From Fragum whitleyi (Eukaryota; Mollusca; Bivalvia; Cardiida; Cardiidae), in NCBI GenBank assembly GCA_948146395.1, contig OX411555.1:43764225-43828224 (forward strand): 64,000 nucleotides of DNA, in the 5' to 3' direction. This document shows positions 38,101 to 50,100 of the stretch, piece after piece. Every line of letters starts with the position of its first letter. Position 1 is the first letter of the stretch. The translations under genes and the position numbers were made by a program. The notes below the pieces were generated by a model. That model did not search any database and was not told the DNA's origin. It saw only the letters and a list, made by a program, of their open reading frames with translations.

Positions 38101-41100
38101 TTGTCTTGACTAAACATCTAATGAGCACCCACAGCAAATAGTTTGTATAAGAAATGATATACCTATGTTTCCTTTGAAGAAACTAGATGGGTTGCAAAGC
38201 TGACTAATGCATCCCCCACCAAAACCAGCACTTTGTCACAGTTTTGTAAACATTTTTGCACAAAGATTTTTCATACAAAGTTTAATTGGAGCTTGAATTT
38301 AGACTATTGTGACCCAAACACATTGTGCACCTTTGGTCAAGGGCAATTATTGTATAAAGTTTCAAAATTTTAGGTCACAAAGGTCTATGGATGGACTGAT
38401 AAATGGATAGATGGACAGACAGGCAGACATGAAGAAACCACTAGACCTCCTTTTTTTTATAGGTTTAGGGTATAATGACAACTGCACAGAAATCCTTATT
38501 CCTGGGCTGAATCCTTTAATTCAACCCCTGGGGGCCTGTTTTACCAAACATCTTACGATCATTCAAAAATTAAAGTTGCTTCTACAGTGGAAACTAAATA
38601 TGGAATTCTGCCATGCATTATCTCACTGGAATCCTCTTGTAAAAGACGATTCCAATGAGATATTGCAAAGCAGAATCTAACAATGAAGGAAAACACCAGG
38701 TACAGTTTGTGATTCTGACTAACAATTTTTTAAGTAAAACAGGCCCCTGATCACTAATGCCTTAAACAAGTTACACCAGGTACAATTTGTGATTTTGACT
38801 TACGATTATTTTTTCGTAAGAAGTTTAGTAAAACAGGGCCCTGATCAATAACTCCACATACATGTTACAACTGCTTCACCTACCTTTGTATCTTGGCCGG
38901 CAGTACGTAGAAAGAGGACAAAATGGGCCATAAACCTCAACAGATGCATGGATATTTCTTGTCTCTGGGTTTGTAGCCTTTCATTTAATACTTCCAATAA
39001 TCCTGCAGTAAAACAAGATCTTTCTTTAACACTTTCAGTTGATTATCGAGAAATAACGGTAGATTATCACTTAATAATCTCACTGCAAAAGGAGTGAAAT
39101 TATCAAAAATTTATACCCTGCTTTTGTGCATTTCATCCTATCTGACTTCATCTATGAGTGGCCAAATAAGTGAAGTCACAATGAACGTTGCATAGCCATC
39201 ACATGCAAAATGACACACTTTGCAGAAAAATGTCCTAGAAATTTCACATTTTGTACCATTTTTTCAATAAAGAAATAGTATAATCGTTTGTTTTTCGAGT
39301 AAGATTGATCAATAATTCATTTCGTGAACAACAAAAGCTACATTTTCACTTTTGTGAAAATGTAGCTTTTGTTGTTCACTCAATGAATATGAATTGATAC
39401 ACTAAAACAAACGATAATCCTCTATATATTTGTATTGAGAATAATATAAATTCAATTCAAATTTAATTGCATCCATCAAAATTTATGCATGCCAAAATAA
39501 ATTGCTTTTATTTTTCAATGAAGGCAATTTTGAGTACATGTCTATTTTTTAAGTTTGTGGACAGAGTAGTCTCATATGAAGTCTGACTCATTGTGTAGAA
39601 ATCTTTAAAACTTTTCTTCATATTAAATTATAAGCATGGTTTTAGAATGCCATCATCAAAACGGGGTCCCAAGGACTCAAACTTCACAGGTGACCTTACT
39701 GAAGGTTTGGAAGTCCCTGTCTTTTAGCTATCTTCATGTTTTTTGTGTAAATACTAAATTGTTCCCTTTATTAAGCTACACAATGTATGGCATAGACATT
39801 TACCTTTTGAATCAGCTTTAGAAAAGCATTGAAGTCTGTTTATAAAAAAAATTCAATTCTTTTCTGAAGTTCATTCCCCGAGGGTCCTAAGGTCACGCAA
39901 CAGATAGTTTTGAGTCTTAGCTACTTATTCAGGGATCTCGGATACACAAAACCTGCAACCTTTAAATCCCCTATAATGGATAAAGAGGATATCTGTTGAT
40001 TTCAAGGTCAGAAACTAAACACATGACCTACCTCTAGTATCCCCCAGAATGATGTGGTTTTGTTTGACATGATACCAGTAATGAATTCTTTACTTAATAC
40101 ACATAACTTACCTCTAGTATCCCCCAGAATTATATATTTTTGTATCACATGATAGCAGGAATGAGATTTCTTGTTAACTAAACATAACTTACCTCTAGTA
40201 TACCCCAGAATTATATATTTTTGTATCACATGATAGCAGGAATGAGATTTCTTGTTAACTAAACATAACTTACCACTAGTATCCCCTAGAATTATATATT
40301 TTTGTATCACATGATAGCAGAAATGAGATTTCTTGTTAACTAAACATAACTTACCTCTAGTATACCCTAGAGTTATATATTTTTGTATCACATGATAGCA
40401 GGAATGAGATTTCTTGTTAACTTAACATAACTTACCTCTAGTATCCCCTAGAATGATGTGTTTTTGTATTACATGATAGCAGGAATGAGATTTCTTGTAA
40501 ACAAAACATAACTTACCTCTAGTATCCCCTAGAATGATGTGCTTTTGTATTACATGATACCAGGAATGAGATTCCTTAGTAACAACTTCATTAGCTTCTA
40601 TCTCTTTAAAGATCATCTTTGTGTCAAGACTGAAAACATATATGTAATTTGATATTATAGATATGAAGAGTTTTTTTTTAATAATTACAATAATACAAGT
40701 TTATAATGTGACCTACGTCGCCGGAGTGAAATAACCCCGTTGAATATTTTTTATAATACACGGGTGTTATTACACTAGTGGAATAATTATGCAAATGAGC
40801 TCAGAGCGAATAGCAACGCTATTTTGTAACCGCGAAAATGACTTCATAATCTATGTTTTGTGACGTCATTTTTAAATGGCCTTATAAGTTTCGTGGAAAC
40901 TGGAAACATTGAATTTCAAGAATTTTTATGATTTTTCGCTAAAAATTTGGGTCATATTATAAACAGAATATAAAATTTGTGCTCATAAAATACAGAATTT
41001 ATTAAACTCGTCATCTAAAACAGATGAAAACTCGGCGCAGCCTCGTTTTTATCTGTTTATAGATGACTCGTTTAATATTTTCAGTATTCAATGACCACTC

Positions 41101-44100
41101 ATTCAATATCCTCTATTTATGGATAAATAGGCACTTATAAGTTTTGCACTGACATCTTGTTTTGAAGACTGGTTGCATTCTAAAAGATTTTTCAGATTTC
41201 ATTTCCCATTGCATACTGCAGTTTTCTTACCCGATAGCTTTTAATGGTCACCAGAGTCATTTAAGGTAATGGACCAATAATCATTCTGCAACATTTGGGA
41301 ACACACAATCTTTAACGATGTTGACCAAGATTTCCTAATGAAAATCATTAGGAAACCTCAGTTAACACTATTAAAGTTTATTACTTCTGAAAAGTTGCGT
41401 AACTATTACAGGTTCACTACCTTAAAGATGGCTCTATCCTTATCCTGAATTTAAATATTGTAATCTTAATGAGCCTGTGTGTGACATTTCCAACCATTTT
41501 GAAATGTTCATGATGGGTTTACATTGAGCAGCGTAAACAGCCACACACTATAATCAAAGAGTTATCTGATTACCTATCTATACTTTGAAAAATTATCTAT
41601 TAAACGCAAAGTTAACGACTCTTGTCAGACTATGCGGATGCACAGGCTGGTCAGAATCTTTGCTTTGTGCATTTTTGAAATTGTTGGAATCTCACACACA
41701 GACTCAAATGTTTTTTCTCACAATAATTTAGTAGAAAGCGGGCAGTGTAGATCTTTATCCATTTTGTCTTGCAAAGCTTTAAGTATAGCATGAAAAATGC
41801 CGTGAACATCATGAGAAGTATTATGAACAAAAGTACTTACTTTTTCTCCCAGTATGCTCCAGGCAATGTCTCTAGAGACTTGTTCACCAATAGTCGGAGA
41901 TCATCTTCCACTTTACTATCAACAAAAACACGGAAGTACGCCCACATAAAGTCAGACCATGATTTACAAACTGGGAGCATCCCTTTCAAGTTACCACTCA
42001 GCACAGAATAGACGGCTCTTTCATAGGTATTGAGTCTAGGCTGAAATATAAAATGGAAGTTGTGTGTATTTTTTACCCTTCAATTCATTATTTTCTTTAT
42101 CAAGAACCTTATTTATTATTCCTACAAAACCAACTATCCTCTTTAAGTGTTTTCATATAAAGGAAATGCTGCCATAATTTTACTGATATGTGATTTTTAC
42201 CTTAGTTCAAAACTTCAGATAACAAGATGTTTGCAAAACATTTATACCCCCAAAAAGAGCAAGTTGATGGCCTTATCTTTGTCAATTAACAAAGGGCAGT
42301 AACTCTATAAATATGATGAGTAGAGTTATGGTTCTTGTACACTGCACTTTTCCTCACTGAGATCTATCCACCTGTGAAGTTTCATGATTCTCGCTTGCAT
42401 ACTTTTTGAGATATGCTCTGGACAAAAAAATCAACAGTCCACAGGCAGACCTACAGATAGACAGACCGACAAGTGCAAAGCAATATACCGCCTCTTCTTT
42501 GAAAGGGGGCACAATAAAGAGAGTTGGATAAATTTCTATCCCAAAGAAATATCAATATGACCATATAAAGCAGAAGCAACACTTTTTTTGAATTTGGATG
42601 TCTGTTTTTTCCCGTAAAAATGTTTGTGTACCAAGTGCACAAGACTTGCTTTGGTATTAACTTTACCAAAGACATGTGATTTAGACTTTTTTGTCAGAAA
42701 AAGGTGTTTTTGAAAAACACAAATATCCGGTTTTTTTTTCAAAATTTTGACCTTCACAGATGACCCAAACCTTGTCTCACTACCTTCACTATCTGCATAT
42801 TGACAAGATTTACAATCAAGCCAAAATATTATTATTATAGCTTGAATAGGCTTAAGGTAATTGGTTAAGTTAAGTTTTTCTGGCCTAGTTTTGCAGACAG
42901 ACAGAAAGACAGATAGACAGACAGACAACTTTAAAACATTTTGCCCAAAACATTTTGCCCCATCTTATCAAAATGGGGGCATAAAAAGCCCATGATAGAC
43001 AAGTCATGTATGTTAATTCCTCATACATGTGAAGTTTATGCATTTCCTTATATTCTGAATCATATTCCAGTATACAGCCTTCCAGATGTCTCATTCTCAG
43101 CTTTTGATTACCAAAAGGAAAACGGTGTGGGAAAACAAGAAAACGCTTGTGACAAGCAATTTCTTTTTTTCCCACAAGGTTTTCCGACCAAAAGACAAAC
43201 TTTACTTCTCTAGAAGAATACATATTAAAGGACATGTTTTTTTATAGCTAGGACCTGAAAGATTAAGGACCATTAGGTCCTGCACGCTGGTGGCAAAAAG
43301 TAGCTTTCGTCCAACCAAGACTTACATCTTGGGTCATATTCCAGCATACAGTCTTCCAAATGTCTCTGTTTGGGTTGCCTTGAATGGGCGACTTTTGGCA
43401 CTCTGGACCAAGCCCAAAGAAATTGGGATCATGAAACAGTTTCCATCCTTCCAAAGTTGCAGCCCTCCAAGCCTGTCCACAATCAATACACATCTTTTGT
43501 GCCTACAAATAAACAAGAGATAGATAATAAGTGAGCCTTACTGTGGCATTTCCTAAAATATATGAGCCTGTGCATGACATTTCCAACAATTTAAAATTTG
43601 AACCAAGCAAAGATTCTGGCCAGCCTGTGCATCTGCACAGTCTGACCAGATTCTTCGCTTTGAACTTTAAAGATAGACCAGGTCTAGATATGTCTTCAGA
43701 CAGACAGCCAAGTTTCCTGTTGTACTGTGGAACTGCCTAGGCTGCTTGATGAATCAACTCATGCATGATTCAAATTGTTCGGACTGTCACCCACAGGCTC
43801 ATATATCATCAATCAGTCCTCCAGATAGGATCCATATCCACATATTTTATGGAAGCAAATCTACTTGTTATGCAACTTTTTCAACAAATTAAAAGATATG
43901 AAACATTTGATCTATGTACGACCATTTCATGGAATGATCACATATAACAAGGTGGAACTTGCACCTGCAGTATCTAATTTCTAACAGGGCTTATATCCCT
44001 TATATATTTGAGAATTCTGTTAATTTGTAAACACTCCATAGTAACCATTTGAGTTTCCATCACTTTCCTGCTGAAAACCTACCCTACAACCATAGAATCA

Positions 44101-47100
44101 TCATGTAAAAGTTTCAATTAAGAGAATCAGATGAATATTTTGAGAGAAAACACTATCAGTTCTCTTTTTCTGTGTACTATTGATGCTAGTGGGTATAATT
44201 GACCTTGAGTTGTGACATTGAACTTGGAGCTATCTGGAAAACAATTTTGTAATAAAAAAAATACATAAACAAGAGATGTTTGTAAAACATTTATTCCCCC
44301 CCCCCCCCCCAAAGAAGCAGGTCAATAGCCTATTCTTTGTCAATCAACAAAGAGCAATAACTCACAAAATATGATGAGTTGAGTAATGGTTCTTGTGCTC
44401 TTCACTTCTTTGCAATGAGATCTATCCACCAGTGAAGTTTAATGATTCTAGCTTGCATACTTTCGAGATATGCTCCAGACAAAAAATGGTCTACAGATCA
44501 ACGCACAAGTGCAAAGCAATATACCCCCTCTTCTTCAAAGGGGGGCCCCATATATATTAAGAATTGCAAAAACATTTTCTTTCCTACCTTTTCTAATTGT
44601 CCAGCCCTCAAGCACACAAAGATATACTGTAACAGCCGATCTTCATCTTCTTTGTCCAGGTCATCTAGAAGCTTGTTTTGTCTTATTGGAGCATCTGGGT
44701 CCTGCAAAAGATCAACATGAAAACTGAATCAACCCTTACCCTCTTGAATATTAATTGTGTCTCAAGTAAATTGCCATTTTTGAGCATTTCAACCCATATT
44801 TAATAAGTTTGTCTCAAAATAATTAAATTAAAAGAAGGTAGTAAAGGTCAGAATACTCAAGATCAAGGTTATAAAACTTTCTCATGCTCAACCGAGAATT
44901 TTCTCAAATTCTAAATTTAAATAAATGTATGAAAATAAAAGATAATATTAATAAGTTGTTATTGACAACAACTTATTAATATTATCTTTTATGTGAATAC
45001 CTTAAAATAAGTATTAAAACAGAGTACCAGCTTTAATCTCAAATTGAAATTTGAGAAAATTTTGAATTGAGAAGGAGAAAAGTTTTATAACCTCGGGCCC
45101 TGACTGATCTTGCCCATACTGTCTGTCAAAGCTTTAAATAAAGTTTTTTGACTAATTGGAGAATCTGACTGCTACAAAATGTCAAACACCGAAATTTAAC
45201 CCTTATACTATTGATACTAAATTTTGTTTCAATTGCAAATTTTCAAGACAATACCCAACTCTTGTAATGTTGATTCCTAATTATTCCAGGAGGTATAGGC
45301 AAAGATCAGCTTGCACATATCGAGGTTTCAGTGCAAGACTGTAGTAAGTGTATATACATTGTATATACACTTACTACAGTCTTGCACAGAACCCTTGATA
45401 TGTACAATCTGATCTTAGTCTTTACCACCTGATCTTCCTATTTTAAATCAGAACTAGTAGAAATCTGGGTTTTTTAAAAAACAAGAGCACCGCCTACGGG
45501 TGCCTACGCTCCGCTGTCGAGTGCTGGATAGTGGGAAAAAATCTAAGTCGAAAAAGGGGCATAATTTGCACAAAATGCATCTAGAGTTACCCCCCTTTAT
45601 ATCAAAGGTTCCTCTTTTGATGGTAAACATGTTGTCCAAGTGAATGCCTCCAGTAAAACCAGGCTTATCACAAAATGTCAAAGTTTTGGCATGACGAAGA
45701 CAACAAGGCCAAGGTATTAGTACTACCTCGGGTCAGCCAAGCTAAAAAACAAATACTGAATCATAAAAAGTATGTCACATTCTTTCAATACTTTCGCTTT
45801 TATGCAAGTTGGCCCAGGTTTTTATTTAGCAGGACAAGAGTTAGGTAATTAACATCAGAAAAATGCATGATGACACCATGCTCAAACAAAGTACATGTTT
45901 ACAACAAATAAAACAGAACAAGGGAAAAAGCTCATTGCAATATTTTCAGAAATGAGCATAAACATTTAGGAAACAAGCACTCACCAGTTCTGTGATGAGT
46001 GGTCTCTCGGAACCAACAGGAAGATCTGATCGTCTGTTTTGTAATCTGTGTCGGGCATTCTCACTGAAAAGTAAACCAAAGATTTAACCTGCATCCTGCC
46101 GAATATTCGGAAGTTACCAGTCTGGCTCAAGTTTTTCCCACAATGGAATGGCATTCGGATCATCACTCAGCCATTTCCGTAAACTGTATGTAAGGCAGAA
46201 GGGTTTATAACAAAATTGTGCATTTTGTTAGGCGAAAACTGTGTAAGAAAAAATAGCGTGTAAATGAACGGCGCTATCTTTAGATCTATAATATCTATAC
46301 AGTAAATAACGGCTGAAAAATCTTAATTTTTGAGAATGACGAATCATTCTCAAAAATTAAGATTTTTAAGCTGTTATTTAAGAATCTAACCATATTTATA
46401 TAAGGATACAATTGTTTCAAATCAGTGACTTAAAGGAGTAGTGTTGGGGACGTCGAATGTTTTCACTCAAAGTTTCAGGGGCTAACACAATTTTAACTAA
46501 CATCATCAAGTTTTACCAAGGTTTACCCGTAACTTTTTTAAAAAAGTCTGTCTATGAACATCCGAAGTTGATCGTGAGATTGGTCAAGTGGTGTTCCGAA
46601 TGAATCGAATGGTAAACAGGCAGTGTAGGCCTAGTTCAGACTGCACATCTGTGCAGGCTGATTTAGTTCTATACTGTCTGTCTCTAAGCTTTAATTTACA
46701 TCATCTTCAGCATGAGAAGGGTTAGTTGAGATATGATTTTACTAATAAGTATTCATTCATCTTGAACAACGATTGGACAATGATTTATATAAATTCTAAT
46801 TTTAAACAAAAGCACAGCCTACTGTATGGGTGCCTAAGCTCTGCTGTTGATAGCTGGATGGTGGATGAAAATCTTAGTAAAACAAGAGGACCATGATGGT
46901 CCTATATCGCTCACCTTCGTCTCTTTGACTTCTCCCTTAGCAAAATTAAATGCTTGAAGGTCATTAAATGATCATTAAATTTTTCTAAGAAAGACATTAC
47001 TCTATTTCTATGATCGCTGCATAAATTTCTAGCCTTTTCAAAACAAGTTTCATGTGACCTGGCCAACATTCTGACCAAGTTTCACAAAGATTGGGCCATA

Positions 47101-50100
47101 TTTGTGGCCTCTAGAGTGTAAACAAGAAAATTGTCTTTAAGGCCCCTTTTCCCGTGTAATGACATGGATCTTTCCAATTTTAAATAGGGTTCATCCTTGT
47201 GACCTAGCCATTATTCTGACCAAGTTTCATGAAAATTGAATTATATTTGTGGCTTCTAGAGCATAAACAAGAAACTTGTCATTAAGGCCCCTATTTCCCT
47301 TGATATGGCATGGATCTTTCCCATTATTAATAGGGTTAATCATTGTGACCTGGCTAACATACTGATCAAGTTTCATGAAGATTGGGCCATATTTGTGGCC
47401 TCTAGAGTGTAAACAGAAACAGTTGTCATTAAGGCCCCTTTTCCTGTGATATGGCATGGATCCTTCCCATTTTCAAAAGGGGTCATCCTTGTGGATTTGC
47501 CACCCTGCTGACCAAATTTCATGAAGATTGGGCCATATTTGTGGCCTCTAGAGTGTAAACAAGAAAATTGTCATTAAAGCCCCTTTTCCCGTGATATGGC
47601 GTGGATCTTTCCCAATTTCAATAGGGTTAATCCTTGTGACAGGGCCATCATTCTGACCAAGTTTCATGAAGATTGGGCCATATTTGTGGCCTCTAGAGTG
47701 TAAACAGAAAAGTTGTCATTAAGGCCCCTTTTCCTGTGATATGGCATGGATCCTTCCCATTTTCAAAAGGGGTCATCCTTGTGGATTTGCCACCCTGCTG
47801 ACCAAATTTCATGAAGATTGGGCCATATTTGTGGCCTCTAGAGTGTAAACAAGAAAATTGTCATTAAGGCCCCTTTTCCCGTGATATGGCGTGGATCTTT
47901 CCCAATTTCAATAGGGTTAATCCTTGTGACAGGGCCATCATTCTGACCAAGTTTCATGAAGATTGGGCCATATTTGTGGCCTCTAGAGTGTAAACAGAAA
48001 ATTGTCAATAAGGCCCCTTTTCCCGGGATATGGCATGGATCCTTTCCATTTTCAATACGGTTCATCCTTGTGACCTGACAAACATTCTGACCAAGTTTCA
48101 TGAAGATTGGGCCATATTTGTGGCCTCTAGAGTGTAAACAAGACAAGAGGGCCGTTGGCCCTGGGTCGCTCACCTGAGAAAAAAGCTTCATTACCTAGGT
48201 ATGTCCATGCAACAAAAGAAAAAGAGATTTTCACTTATTCAATAAGATAACTTTTGAAATAATCCTCCCCCCCCTCTGCTCCTCCCCTGGTCATTATTTA
48301 TTTAAGCTTTTTTCATAAATCATCTGTGATCAGCTAATCTATGCCAGATATACAGGCTGAGTCCGAGACTTTTAAAGTTTTCTTTAATGAGTTGATCAAT
48401 CCATGTCAAATATCAAGGCTATAGGGATTCAAAATTCTCAACAAAACACTCCCCCTCCCCAAAGATGCTCTGCACCTGGTGAATCTACAGTCATGATTTT
48501 AGCTCATTCAATTAATGTCCATATGCTTATCATCCATGCCAATATTGAAGTCTGTAGGGCTCCTGGTTCATTAACCCTTTACTGTTTAATCCCTGCTTTT
48601 TACGTGCCTGTGATTTTATGATTGAGAAAACATTGTGAAAAAAGAATAAATTGCTTCTGACGAGCAATTTCTTCTTTTTCCACACTATTTTCTACCCAAC
48701 TGAATGGTTATTTTTAAAATAAACCCACTTTTAATTTTCGTCTGCAAAACCTTTGAATTTGGACAGGTCCAAAATTTTGTAAAACAGGAAAGGGTTAAAG
48801 GATGAAGGTTAAAGTTACAAAATTTTCACAAAAGTACTACCCCCTCTCCCCTGGTGCTCTGCACTTGGTGGCATTACAGTCATGATTTAATATATATTTA
48901 TTAAGGTCTATGAGCTGATCCTCCATGCCAATTTTCAAGTCTGTAGGGCTCTTGGTTCCGAAGAAGAAGAAGCTTAAAGATTGCAAAATTTACCCAAAGT
49001 ACTACCCCCTCCCCCCTGGTGCTCCGCACCTGGTTGCCCAAAAGATATGAGTTTAGCTATTTTTATTAAGGTCTATGAGTGGATCCTCTATGCCAATTTT
49101 CAAGTATGTAGGGCTTGTGGTTCAGAAGAAGAAGAAGGTTAAAGATTACAAAATTTTCACAAAAGTACTACCCTCTCCCCCTGGTGTTCCACACCTGGTG
49201 AATCTACAGTCATGATTTAAGCTATTTATATTGAGGTCCATATGCTGATCATCCATTCCAAAATTCAAATCTGTCAGGCTCCTGGTTCAGAAGAAGAAGG
49301 TTAAAGATTACAAAATTTTCACAAAAGTACTACCCTCTCCCCCCTGGTGCTCCGCACTTGGCAGCCCAACAGATATGATTTCAGCTATTTATATTAAGGT
49401 CTATGAGCTGATCATCCATGCCAATATTCAAATCTGTAGGGCTTGTGGTCCAGAAGAAGAAGAAGGTTGAAGATTACAAAATTTTCACAAAAGTACTACC
49501 CTCTCCCCCCTGGTGCTCCGCACCTGGCAGCCCAACAGATATGATTTTAGCTATTTTTAATAAGGTCTATGAGCTGATCATCCATGCCAATTTTCAAGTC
49601 TGTAGGGTTCTTGGTTCCGAAGAAGAAGAAGCTTAAAGATTACAAAATTTACCCAAAGTACTACCCCCTCCCCCCTGGTGCTCCGCACCTGGTTGCCCAA
49701 AAGATATGAGTTTAGCTATTTTTATTAAGGTCCATATGCTGATCATCCATGCCAATAATCAATTCTGTAGGGCTTGTGGTTCAGAAGAAGAAGAAGGTTA
49801 AAGATTACAAAATTTTCACAAAAGTACTACCCTCTCCCCCCTGGTGGTCCACACCTGGTGTATCTACAGTCATGATTTAAGCTATTTATATTGAGGTCCA
49901 TATGCTGATCATCCATGCCAATATTCAAATCTGACAGGCTCCTGGTTCATCAGAAGAAGAAGGTTAAAGATTACAAAATTTTCACAAAAGTACTACCCCC
50001 TCCCCCCCCCCCCCCCCGTGCTCCGCACCTGGCAGCCCAACAGATATGATTTCAGCTATTTATATTAAGGTCTATGAGCTGATCATCCATGCCAATATTC

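Noticed and set aside
40008..40391. The 127-codon frame as an independent gene
   Set aside because: It is the 81-bp NUP107 exon-end array read through; its frame is the NUP107 frame.
42536..42928. 130-codon minus-strand frame
   Set aside because: Composed of a 156-bp family end and a GACCTTGAC-type fragment with a cagacagac leader; no domain.
43290..43523. 77-codon plus-strand frame across a NUP107 exon
   Set aside because: Shadow of the conserved minus-strand exon 43,326-43,502.
47838..48191. 117-codon open frame on the minus strand with repeated [19 protein letters not shown] segments
   Set aside because: It is the ~145-bp tandem array read through; the same peptide recurs every unit and ends at array borders.
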